Shown one piece after another: positions 1 through 6,532 of a DNA stretch of 8,351 bases. Source of the stretch: Calditrichota bacterium. GTDB lineage: Bacteria; Zhuqueibacterota; Zhuqueibacteria; Zhuqueibacterales; Geothermadaptataceae. The stretch is taken from the NCBI GenBank assembly GCA_008501545.1, contig QQUM01000531.1:1-8351 (forward strand). Direction: 5' to 3'. The stretch's first letter is position 1. Every line of letters begins with the position of its first letter. The notes under the pieces were generated by a model. The model worked only from the letters and a program-made list of their open reading frames with translations. It was not told where the DNA came from and made no database searches. The position numbers were made by a program, and so were the translations under genes.

Positions 1-2861
1 CCTCCGGTGTGCGGCGCGTTCGCTCCAACTCGATTCAGGGTTTGTCCACCATCTGGGTGGAATTCGACTGGGGTACGGATATTTACAAAGCCCGGCAAAT
101 CGTCAATGAAAAATTGCAGGGTGTGCAAAACGCCTTGCCGGAAGACGTGGACCAACCCCTGCTCGCACCGATCACCTCGATTATGGGCGAAATTATGCTG
201 GTAGGCATGACCAGCGATTCCACCTCGCCGATGGCATTGCGCACACTCGCCGATTTTACGCTGCGACCGCGTTTGCTTGCAGTACCCGGAATTTCACAAG
301 TGCTGGTTTACGGCGGTGAAACAAAACAATATCAGGTGCAAATCAATCCATATCTGTTGCAAAAATATGAAATCAGTATGGATGAAATTGTGGACGCCGT
401 TGCAGGTTCAAATATCAACGCGGCAGGTAGTTACTACATTGATTCGGGGCAGGAATACCTCATTCGCGGCATTGGTCGCATTCGCGATAAATCCGGGCTG
501 GAGCACACTGTCATCACCATGAAAGGCACGGTGCCGGTGCTGATAAAAGACGTTGCGCAGGTTGCGATTGCGCCGGCGACGAAGCTGGGTACGGCTTCAA
601 TTAATAAGAATAGTGGCGTCATGCTTGTCATCAGCAAACAACCGGATGCCAACACGCTGACGCTCACGGAAGATATTGACATCGTACTTGAAGAATTAAA
701 ACCAGTACTCAGCGCTGATATTCGCTTGCACAGCGATATTTTCCGGCAGTCGGATTTTATTCAAATTGCTGTGCATAACGTGCTCGAGGCCTTGCGCGAT
801 GGCGCAATTTTAGTTATTCTGATTTTGATGCTGTTTCTAATGAATGTACGAACGACAATAATTTCTGCTATCGCCATTCCAATTTCATTGATTATCGCCG
901 TGCTGGTGTTGAAAATTTTAAACTTATCCATTAACACCATGACCCTCGGCGGTATGGCCATTGCGATTGGTGTTTTGGTCGATGATGCAATAATTTACGT
1001 GGAAAATGTCTACCGGCGCTTAAAAGCCAACCAGGCCCTGCCCAAAGTTAAACAGAAACCATTTTACGATGTCGTAGCCATGGCGTCGTCTGAAATACGT
1101 ACCCCGATCGCCATGGCAACGTTCATCGTGATTATCGTGTTTCTGCCGCTGTTCTTTCTCAGTGGCGTCGAAGGCCGCATGCTGAAGCCCCTGGGGTTGG
1201 CATATGTGGTATCGATTTTTTCTTCGTTGCTGGTGGCAATTACCGTGACACCGGCATTAAGCGCTTATTTGCTCAAGAATATCACTTACAAAGATGAGAA
1301 AGATGGTTGGCTGGTTCGCCGATTAAAATCACTCTATGAACCATCGTTGGACTGGTCACTGAAGCATAAAAATTTTATTATGCTCTCCGCTGGTGTGCTT
1401 ATTCTTTTTTCATTGTTTTCATTCACATTTATCGGTCGTTCGTTTTTGCCGGAATTCAACGAAGGCACATTGAATATCAGCTTTGCCACAGTTCCCGGCA
1501 CTTCGCTTGAAGAATCCGATAAAATCGGCAACATGGTCGAGGAAATTCTACTCTCAAACGCTGCCGTCATTTCAACTGCTCGACGCACGGGACGCACGGA
1601 ACTGGACGAACATTCCATGGGCTCACACGCGCACGAAATGGAAGTGCGCATCGATTTGTCGAACATTGAAAAAGAGCACCTGCTGGAAGCGCTGCGAAAT
1701 GAATTATCCATCGTTCCAGGCATTGTGCTGGCGATTGGCCAACCGATCAGCCACCGCATCGACCATATGCTGTCCGGTACGCGGGCAAGCATTGCGGTAA
1801 AGATTTTTGGCAGCGATTTATACAAATTGCGCAAACTCGCAGAACAGGCAAAAGCACAGATGCAGGAGGTGGAGGGCATCGTGGATTTGGCAGCCGCGCA
1901 GCAAACCGACATTCCGCAGGTGCGTATTCACGCCAACCGTCGTAACATGGCCATGTACGGTCTGAAAGTGGAAGATCTCGACAAGATGGTGGATATTGCT
2001 TTTCTCGGTGTTAAAACATCGCAGATCTTCGAAGGCGATGGCCGCCACGATCTGGTGGTGCGCTATGCACCCGAATTTCGCGGTGACTTGCAAAGCATTA
2101 AAAACAGCCTGATCGATACACCAACCGGCGCGAAAATACCGTTGGACATGATCGCGGATATCGTCGTGGACAAAGGTCCGAACTACATCAGTAGAGAAAA
2201 CGTAAAACGCAAAATTGTCGTGCAGGCCAATGTGTCCGGACGTGATGTGAACAGTGTTGTCGAAGAAATAAAGCAGAAAATCGACGAAAACCTTGCATTG
2301 CCGCAGGGCTATTTTATCAACTATGGCGGCCAGTTCGAAAGTGCTGAGCAGGCGACAAAGACGGTGACATTGCTCAGCTTGTTATCCATTATGGCTATTC
2401 TTGTGGCACTGTATATGGAATTCCGCAGTTTCCGGCAGTCTTTTTTGATAATGGTAAACTTGCCATTGGCATTGGTTGGGGGTGTTGTTGCCATTTTTAT
2501 TACAGACGGCATTCTCAGCATTGCTTCGCTGGTGGGATTTATTACCCTGTTTGGCATCGCGGTACGAAACGGTATCATGATGGTGTCCCACTACAACCAC
2601 CTGATGAACGACGAAGATTTGTCATTGCGCGAGGCAATAAAACAAGGCTCGATGGAGCGGCTATCACCTATTTTGATGACCGCATTCACAACCGGTCTGG
2701 CGCTTGTTCCACTTGCCCTTGCAGCGGACAAAGCCGGAAGCGAAATTCAGGCGCCGATGTCAGTCGTGATTTTAGGCGGGCTGCTAACAGCCACAGCGCT
2801 GAATATGCTCGTTGTCCCGGTGTTGTTTGAGCAATTTGGCACAACCGGAATCGAGGATTAA
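1..2861 (+). CDS. Heavy-metal efflux RND permease, CzcA/CusA family (5' end cut by window)
   Basis: Inner-membrane proton/cation antiporter of the HME-RND family, which normally works with a periplasmic adaptor and a TolC-like channel to expel metal ions. The frame is open to the left edge (first whole codon at 3), so the GTG at 9 is an internal valine; the start of the text (GVRRVRS, then VEFDWGTDIYKAR) fits the first periplasmic domain, and the missing N-terminus is probably about 60-70 residues. Counting the GTG as residue 1, about 950 residues remain. TM2-TM4 lie near 261-335, and TM4 carries GGMAIAIGVLVDDAIIYVEN, with the family's proton-relay Asp (325) and Glu (332). Later come RTGRTELDEHS and GQPISHRIDHMLSG, both typical of CzcA-like proteins, and a C-terminal TM block with GIAVRNGIMMVSHY. 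It ends in TAA at 2859-2861. In czcCBA operons the permease comes last, so adaptor genes may lie to the left. The family is certain; the metal is not assignable by eye. Confidence 0.93.
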   Translation, partial: SGVRRVRSNSIQGLSTIWVEFDWGTDIYKARQIVNEKLQGVQNALPEDVDQPLLAPITSIMGEIMLVGMTSDSTSPMALRTLADFTLRPRLLAVPGISQVLVYGGETKQYQVQINPYLLQKYEISMDEIVDAVAGSNINAAGSYYIDSGQEYLIRGIGRIRDKSGLEHTVITMKGTVPVLIKDVAQVAIAPATKLGTASINKNSGVMLVISKQPDANTLTLTEDIDIVLEELKPVLSADIRLHSDIFRQSDFIQIAVHNVLEALRDGAILVILILMLFLMNVRTTIISAIAIPISLIIAVLVLKILNLSINTMTLGGMAIAIGVLVDDAIIYVENVYRRLKANQALPKVKQKPFYDVVAMASSEIRTPIAMATFIVIIVFLPLFFLSGVEGRMLKPLGLAYVVSIFSSLLVAITVTPALSAYLLKNITYKDEKDGWLVRRLKSLYEPSLDWSLKHKNFIMLSAGVLILFSLFSFTFIGRSFLPEFNEGTLNISFATVPGTSLEESDKIGNMVEEILLSNAAVISTARRTGRTELDEHSMGSHAHEMEVRIDLSNIEKEHLLEALRNELSIVPGIVLAIGQPISHRIDHMLSGTRASIAVKIFGSDLYKLRKLAEQAKAQMQEVEGIVDLAAAQQTDIPQVRIHANRRNMAMYGLKVEDLDKMVDIAFLGVKTSQIFEGDGRHDLVVRYAPEFRGDLQSIKNSLIDTPTGAKIPLDMIADIVVDKGPNYISRENVKRKIVVQANVSGRDVNSVVEEIKQKIDENLALPQGYFINYGGQFESAEQATKTVTLLSLLSIMAILVALYMEFRSFRQSFLIMVNLPLALVGGVVAIFITDGILSIASLVGFITLFGIAVRNGIMMVSHYNHLMNDEDLSLREAIKQGSMERLSPILMTAFTTGLALVPLALAADKAGSEIQAPMSVVILGGLLTATALNMLVVPVLFEQFGTTGIED

Positions 2862-2915
2862 TTTGCTGTTTGTCTATTTTTTATGACCGAAGCTTCCATT
2901 TTGGTTAAACAAGTA

Positions 2916-2938
2916 TGTAGTGAAGGCTTTAGCCTTTG
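2916..2938 (-). repeat. Inverted, diverged copy of the small palindromic repeat
   Basis: Reading TGTAGTG then AAGGCTTTAGCCTT, this 23-base stretch matches the reverse complement of 2963-2985 at 18 of 23 positions by hand alignment. It contains its own short palindrome, AAGGCT-TT-AGCCTT (2923-2936). It may pair with either downstream copy to form a larger hairpin. Confidence 0.65.
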
Positions 2939-2962
2939 TTCAGATCAAAAGAATCTCGTGCA

Positions 2963-3026
2963 GAGAGACTAAAGTCTCCACTACAAACAATTCTGAGAGA
3001 CTAAAGTCTGCACTACAAACAATTCT
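2963..3026 (+). repeat. Two tandem 32-bp direct repeats with palindromic core
   Basis: Unit 1 is 2963-2994 and unit 2 is 2995-3026. They abut exactly and differ at one base (C at 2978, G at 3010). Each begins GAGAGACT, has the core AGACT-AA-AGTCT, and continues CACTACAAACAATTCT. In unit 1 the core stem gains one more pair (G2965-C2978), which unit 2 has lost. Such AAAGTCT/CACTAC elements look like dispersed intergenic repeats. The sequence alone shows only the local copies; genome-wide dispersal is inferred. Confidence 0.8.
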
Positions 3027-3070
3027 GTAAACATAACAAAGACATGAAGAGAGGTCGAAAATACAGACTC

Positions 3071-3094
3071 AATTCCTGAATTCCTGAATTTCTG
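3071..3094. repeat. Triple 8-bp tandem repeat (AATTCCTG)
   Basis: AATTCCTG occurs at 3071-3078 and 3079-3086, followed by the one-base variant AATTTCTG at 3087-3094. It is a short non-coding tandem array upstream of selB and may vary in copy number by slippage. No function can be read from it. Confidence 0.75.
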
Positions 3095-3150
3095 CATTAT
3101 ACAGCATATTCAAACTATCCTAAAGTACTCTCGACTCATCCAACAAATCT

Positions 3151-3179
3151 TTGGATATCCTCAGCAGAAGTTTTATATT
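3151..3179 (+). promoter_or_regulatory. Weak sigma-70-like promoter candidate for selB-pdxB
   Basis: TTGGAT (3151-3156), 17 bases, then TATATT (3174-3179). The -10 box matches TATAAT at 5 of 6 positions; the -35 matches TTGACA only in its TTG. Transcription would start near 3186, leaving a leader of under 30 bases before the TTG start at 3214. It is plausible in position, but in AT-rich intergenic DNA such matches arise often by chance. Confidence 0.25.
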
Positions 3180-3200
3180 CTCTACTTCAAATTCAACCAT

Positions 3201-3205
3201 GGAGG
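3201..3205 (+). promoter_or_regulatory. Ribosome binding site GGAGG that decides the selB start
   Basis: GGAGG lies 8 bases before the TTG at 3214, an ideal spacing. It overlaps the G of the in-frame ATG at 3199, so it cannot serve that ATG, which has no purine-rich site upstream. This favours TTG 3214 as the start. Confidence 0.65.
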
Positions 3206-3213
3206 AATCCGAT

Positions 3214-5133
3214 TTGTCCACGAATGCACAACAACATTTTATCATAGGAACAGCCGGTCATATCGATCACGGTAAAACAGCGCTTGTACAGGCGCTTACC
3301 GGCACGAACACCGATCGTTTGAAAGAAGAACAGGCACGCGGGCTGACAATCGATATCGGTTTCGCCCACCTCGGCGAAAACGCCACCATTATCGATGTAC
3401 CCGGACATGAGAAATTTGTAAAAAATATGGTTGCCGGCGTATCGACGATCGATCTTGTGCTCTTCGTTGTTGCCGCAGACGATGGCATCATGCCGCAAAC
3501 CCGGGAACATCTGGATATTCTCAACATTCTTCAGGTTCGAAAGGGAATTGTTGTTCTCACAAAAATCGACACCGTCGAGCCGGATTGGATTGATCTGGTC
3601 GAGGATGATTTAAAAGGTCTGGTTACCGGCACCTGCCTTGAAAATGCGCCATTTTATCGTGTTGATTCACTATCGGGGAAGGGCATTTCCGAATTAAAAT
3701 CAGCTATTGAATCCACTCTGCAGAAACTCACATCACGCCATGACCGTGGCGTTTTCTGGTTACCGGTCGACCGCAGTTTTTCCATGAAAGGATTTGGTAC
3801 AGTCGTCACCGGTTCGATACTCTCCGGCACCACCCAAACAGGTGAGGAAGTCGAAATATTGCCTGGTGGTCGCAAGAGCCGGATTCGCGGACTCCAAAAA
3901 CACAGCGCTGAAGTGCAATCCGTGAGAAGTGGTGACAGAGCTGCCATCAACATACATGGAATTGCCAAAGATGACATCAGTCGCGGCGATGTTTTAGCCG
4001 CTCCGGGACTTTTCAAGGCATCGAAAAAGATTCAAGGTAAAGTACGACTTTTAAAAAACAGTGCGCCTTTAAAATCCAATGCCCGCATTCGTTTTCATAC
4101 CGGAACCGCGGAAATCATGGGACGAATCCGTTCGATTGACGGCCAGCGCATCGAACCGGGCATGTCCTGCTTTGCACAAATCGATCTGGAAAAAAACATC
4201 GCTGTACGCCGTCTCGATCTGTTTGTCATCCGACAGTATTCACCCTCATTCACCATCGGCGGTGGCACAATACTCGATGCACATCCGGCTCCGTTACGCC
4301 GCAAAAATCTGCAGGAAACACTGCACCAACTGCAGGCATTGGAAAAAGAGGATCCCGGCGAGCTCATTCAGGAACAGTTTCTCAGGGAAGCAAGCGGCGT
4401 CGCAACGCTGCAGGATATTATCGCGAAGACGGGACTCTCGGAAAATATTGTTACATCACAAATCGCCAAACTTGAAAAGCAGGGAACCCTGGTGCGCGTC
4501 AGCAAAAAAAGCCTGGCACACAGCATGCGTTATCAACAAATCAGTTCACAGATCGAGAATTATTTGCAAGAATTCCACAGCAATCACCCGATGCGCGTTG
4601 GCTTCAGCAAGGCAGAACTCTTGCAAAGGATGGATAAAAAATTAACCCAGCCATTCCTGCAGTTCTGTTTGGAAAAAATGATCACCGAAAAGAAAATTCG
4701 GGATACCTCCGGATTTATTGCGCTGGCGGATTTTCAGATTGCACTCTCTGCGCAGCATGAACAGTTAAAGGACCGACTCGTCGAACAACTTCTAAAGAGC
4801 CGTTTTTCTCCACCGACGCCTGAAGAATTATCTATCAAATTGGGGGAAAACATACAAACCATTGCCTCGCTGTTGACATTAGTCGTCACGGAAGGTCTCG
4901 CAATTAAAGCCGGAGATGACCATTACTTTCACCGCGACATGGTGGCGCTTGCCCACAAAAACCTGATTCACTGGCTCAAAGAAAAGGAGCACATCACCAT
5001 TTCGGAATTCAAAACACTCGTCGATAATACCTCACGCAAATATGCGTTGCCCCTGCTCAATTATTTTGATACCATCGAAGTCACCAGCAGAAATGGCGAC
5101 ATTCGCTACCTTGGCATCGGAGCAGATGAATGA
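3214..5133 (+). CDS. selB: Selenocysteine-specific elongation factor SelB
   Basis: GTPase that brings selenocysteinyl-tRNA to ribosomes paused at an in-frame UGA, by binding the SECIS hairpin of the mRNA. With the TTG start it has 639 residues (E. coli SelB has 614). The GTPase motifs are in order: GHIDHGKT (15-22), the SelB-typical [20 protein letters not shown] (30-49), DVPGH (61-65) and TKID (116-119). The beta-barrel domains follow, with [18 protein letters not shown] (185-202), [10 protein letters not shown] (253-262) and [13 protein letters not shown] (346-358). The C-terminal part from about 365 fits the winged-helix domains that bind [16 protein letters not shown] is a recognisable piece. 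The start rests on the GGAGG at 3201; ATG 3199 and TTG 3151 are less likely alternatives in the same frame. It ends in TGA followed at once by TAA. Its last bases overlap the pdxB start. selA, the usual neighbour, is absent from the window. Confidence 0.96.
   Translation: MSTNAQQHFIIGTAGHIDHGKTALVQALTGTNTDRLKEEQARGLTIDIGFAHLGENATIIDVPGHEKFVKNMVAGVSTIDLVLFVVAADDGIMPQTREHLDILNILQVRKGIVVLTKIDTVEPDWIDLVEDDLKGLVTGTCLENAPFYRVDSLSGKGISELKSAIESTLQKLTSRHDRGVFWLPVDRSFSMKGFGTVVTGSILSGTTQTGEEVEILPGGRKSRIRGLQKHSAEVQSVRSGDRAAINIHGIAKDDISRGDVLAAPGLFKASKKIQGKVRLLKNSAPLKSNARIRFHTGTAEIMGRIRSIDGQRIEPGMSCFAQIDLEKNIAVRRLDLFVIRQYSPSFTIGGGTILDAHPAPLRRKNLQETLHQLQALEKEDPGELIQEQFLREASGVATLQDIIAKTGLSENIVTSQIAKLEKQGTLVRVSKKSLAHSMRYQQISSQIENYLQEFHSNHPMRVGFSKAELLQRMDKKLTQPFLQFCLEKMITEKKIRDTSGFIALADFQIALSAQHEQLKDRLVEQLLKSRFSPPTPEELSIKLGENIQTIASLLTLVVTEGLAIKAGDDHYFHRDMVALAHKNLIHWLKEKEHITISEFKTLVDNTSRKYALPLLNYFDTIEVTSRNGDIRYLGIGADE
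5119..5122 (+). promoter_or_regulatory. Ribosome binding site GGAG of pdxB inside selB
   Basis: GGAG lies 7 bases before the ATG at 5130, within the last codons of selB. It supports the overlapping start 5130 over the later in-frame ATG at 5145, which has no purine-rich site in front of it. Confidence 0.55.
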
Positions 5134-6287
5134 TAAATTATAAAATGCCTAAGATCATCATCGATGAAAATATCGCCTATGCCGAAGAGGCATTTGGCGA
5201 TCTGGGAGAAATTCAGCTTGTACCGGCTCATGAAATGACAAACGCTAACATACTGGACGCCGATGCGCTTATCGTGCGCTCGACAGCGCAGGTCGATGAG
5301 AGCCTGCTGCGAGGCAGCGCGGTAAAATTTGTCGGTACGGCAACCATCGGTACCGACCACATCGACCTGGCCTATTTGCAAAAGGCCGGCATTGCCTTTG
5401 CCAGCGCTGCCGGTTGCAATGCCGATGCAGTCGCCGAATATGTTTTTACCTCGCTCGCAAAAATCACATCGGAGCAGGCGCTACCGATTTCTGAAATGAC
5501 AATCGGTGTGGTCGGTGTCGGCAATGTCGGGAGTCGTGTTGTACGTTTAGCAAAAGCCTGCGGTATGAACATACTGCAGAATGATCCTCCGCTGGCACGT
5601 ACGACGGGTGATAAAAAATTTGTTGAACTTGCAGACCTGGAAAAGGCAGATATCATTACGCTGCATGTGCCGTTAACGAAAGAAGGACAGGACAAAACCT
5701 GGTATCTTTTTGATGCCGAACAATTGAACCGGTTGCGTGATGATGTGATACTAATCAACGCCTCACGGGGTGCGGTTGTCAATAACCGGGCCTTGCTCGA
5801 ATGGAAAAAGAATCGACCGAATGCCACACTGGTTCTCGACGTATGGGAAAATGAACCAGAACCGTACTGTGATCTCATGCAACTGACGAAAATTGCCTCG
5901 CCGCACATCGCGGGTTATTCCCTGGAGGGAAAAGCAAACGGAACGTGGTTTGTTTACCGCGAATTTTGCCGCCATTTTGCTCTTGATGAATCATGGCGAC
6001 CGAATTTACCGCGAGTAAACCAGGCACCAATTCCAGTCCGTGGAGATGCGGGAGTTAGCAATGCTATTGTACAAAGTTGTCTTGGCGTTTATAATATCCT
6101 GCAGGACGATAAAGCGATGCGGGCCATCATAAACAAACCGGAAGCGGAACACGCCGCTTATTTTCACAAGCTGCGCAAGGAGTATCCCCTGCGCCGTGAA
6201 TTTTTCAATTATTCGCTGGAATTGCAACCGATGGATATTCCGTTATCACTGATGCTGCGGTCATTCCGGTTTCAAATCAAAGAATGA
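5130..6287 (+). CDS. pdxB: Erythronate-4-phosphate dehydrogenase PdxB
   Basis: NAD-dependent oxidation of 4-phospho-erythronate to 2-oxo-3-hydroxy-4-phosphobutanoate, an early step of pyridoxal 5'-phosphate synthesis by the deoxyxylulose-phosphate route. The 385 residues match the family length (E. coli has 378). The N-terminus (KIIIDENIAYAEEAFGDLGE) and GCNADAVAEYV (95-105) are typical of PdxB. The nucleotide fold shows GVGNVG (129-134), with Asp152 as the likely NAD-ribose ligand in NDPP. The catalytic Arg213 (NASRG), Glu242 (ENEPEP) and His259 (SPHIAGYSLEGK) of D-2-hydroxyacid dehydrogenases are all present. The C-terminal part, with FHKLRKEYPLRREF and the end LRSFRF, fits the PdxB-specific dimerisation domain and separates it from SerA and other relatives. 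It overlaps selB by four bases (ATGA), so the two are probably cotranscribed and translationally coupled. It ends in TGA-TAA, as selB does. Confidence 0.95.
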   Translation: MINYKMPKIIIDENIAYAEEAFGDLGEIQLVPAHEMTNANILDADALIVRSTAQVDESLLRGSAVKFVGTATIGTDHIDLAYLQKAGIAFASAAGCNADAVAEYVFTSLAKITSEQALPISEMTIGVVGVGNVGSRVVRLAKACGMNILQNDPPLARTTGDKKFVELADLEKADIITLHVPLTKEGQDKTWYLFDAEQLNRLRDDVILINASRGAVVNNRALLEWKKNRPNATLVLDVWENEPEPYCDLMQLTKIASPHIAGYSLEGKANGTWFVYREFCRHFALDESWRPNLPRVNQAPIPVRGDAGVSNAIVQSCLGVYNILQDDKAMRAIINKPEAEHAAYFHKLRKEYPLRREFFNYSLELQPMDIPLSLMLRSFRFQIKE

Positions 6288-6296
6288 TAAACAGTG

Positions 6297-6347
6297 GATA
6301 AGTTAAAAAATATAAATCTTTTGTCTCTGAAATTGAGATTACTTATC
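6297..6347. repeat. AT-rich inverted repeat after pdxB
   Basis: GATAAGT (6297-6303) and ACTTATC (6341-6347) are perfect 7-bp complements around a 37-base AT-rich spacer, with a small inner TCTC/GAGA match (6324-6327, 6335-6338). It is followed by TTT only. It could be a weak 3'-end structure of the selB-pdxB transcript or chance in AT-rich DNA. Confidence 0.3.
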
Positions 6348-6385
6348 TTTCGCAGTTTATATGGTACACATTTAGTTGGAGCGTC

Positions 6386-6418
6386 ATTCCGTCGTGCTTT
6401 TAGACGGAATCCATTTTT
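6386..6418 (+). terminator. Possible terminator of selB-pdxB, formed by the REP-like arm
   Basis: The perfect 8-bp stem (6386-6393 with 6403-6410) is followed after CCA by TTTTT (6414-6418). The shape resembles a rho-independent terminator, about 100 bases beyond the pdxB stop, but the T-run is short and set back from the stem. It may simply be part of the repeat. Confidence 0.3.
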
Positions 6419-6423
6419 ATAAT
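6418..6423 (+). promoter_or_regulatory. TATAAT box in the spacer of the REP-like pair
   Basis: A perfect TATAAT lies between the two repeat arms, about 110 bases before the moxR start. At 16-18 bases upstream there is no good -35 box (around 6394-6401 the sequence is GTGCTTTT). If it is used, the leader of moxR would contain the second hairpin arm. Confidence 0.2.
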
Positions 6424-6532
6424 CCTCTCACAAATGCAGATCCCCGCTAAAAGCATTGCGGGAATGACACGTGAAATGAGGATTTGTTCATAGACGTTAT
6501 GAAAAAATTTGTTCAATAAAACAGGAGGTTGC

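Larger units (their letters stand above)
2862..3213. other. 352-bp intergenic gap before selB
   Basis: No credible gene is seen here on either strand. The gap holds one inverted and two direct copies of a small palindromic repeat (2916-3026), a triple 8-bp repeat (3071-3094) and a weak promoter candidate (3151-3179). I see no clear rho-independent terminator straight after the efflux gene: a T6 run near 2876 has no stem before it. The selB reading frame stays open back to a TTG at 3151, but that stretch (MDILSRSFIFSTSNST) does not resemble the start of SelB. No tRNA-Sec cloverleaf is visible. Confidence 0.7.
6381..6470. repeat. REP-like inverted pair of hairpins
   Basis: Two facing arms of about 30 bases lie at 6383-6412 and 6439-6468. 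The outer ends GTCATTCC (6383-6390) and GGAATGAC (6461-6468) are exact complements, and both arms share TGCTTTTAG (plus strand in arm 1, complement in arm 2). Each arm folds by itself: arm 1 has a perfect 8-bp stem ATTCCGTC/GACGGAAT with a 9-base loop, and arm 2 has CCCGC/GCGGG. This is the layout of GTCATTCC-type palindromic intergenic repeats (REP/REPIN or small MITE-like elements). No flanking target-site duplication is evident. Confidence 0.7.

Noticed and set aside
9..11. GTG as start of the efflux gene
   Set aside because: The frame stays open to the window edge with family-typical residues (SG) before it, and the text begins mid-domain, so the gene starts outside the window.
1334..1912. 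192-residue open frame on the minus strand
   Set aside because: It lies wholly opposite the well-conserved efflux permease and its translation is Ser-rich with no recognisable domain; a shadow.
2916..3026. CRISPR array
   Set aside because: The two direct units abut with no spacer and the third copy is inverted and diverged; there are no cas genes.
3030..3200. tRNA-Sec (selC) or another RNA gene in the gap before selB
   Set aside because: No acceptor stem, T-loop or CCA end could be assembled; the GGTCGAAAA near 3053 lacks matching stems.
4079..4645. 188-residue plus-strand frame inside selB
   Set aside because: It overlaps conserved SelB sequence in another frame, and its product looks like out-of-frame translation, rich in Arg, Lys, Ser and Cys.
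5372..5908. 178-residue minus-strand frame opposite pdxB
   Set aside because: It covers the catalytic core of PdxB; no domain or ribosome site supports it.
6499..6519. Six-codon mini-ORF (MKKFVQ) just before the moxR ribosome site
   Set aside because: The nearest purine-rich site (GAGGA, 6478-6482) is 16 bases away, too far for good initiation, and there is no attenuator-like codon run.
6509..6532. TTG upstream start for moxR
   Set aside because: It lies upstream of the AGGAGG site that serves the ATG at 6533 and has no site of its own.
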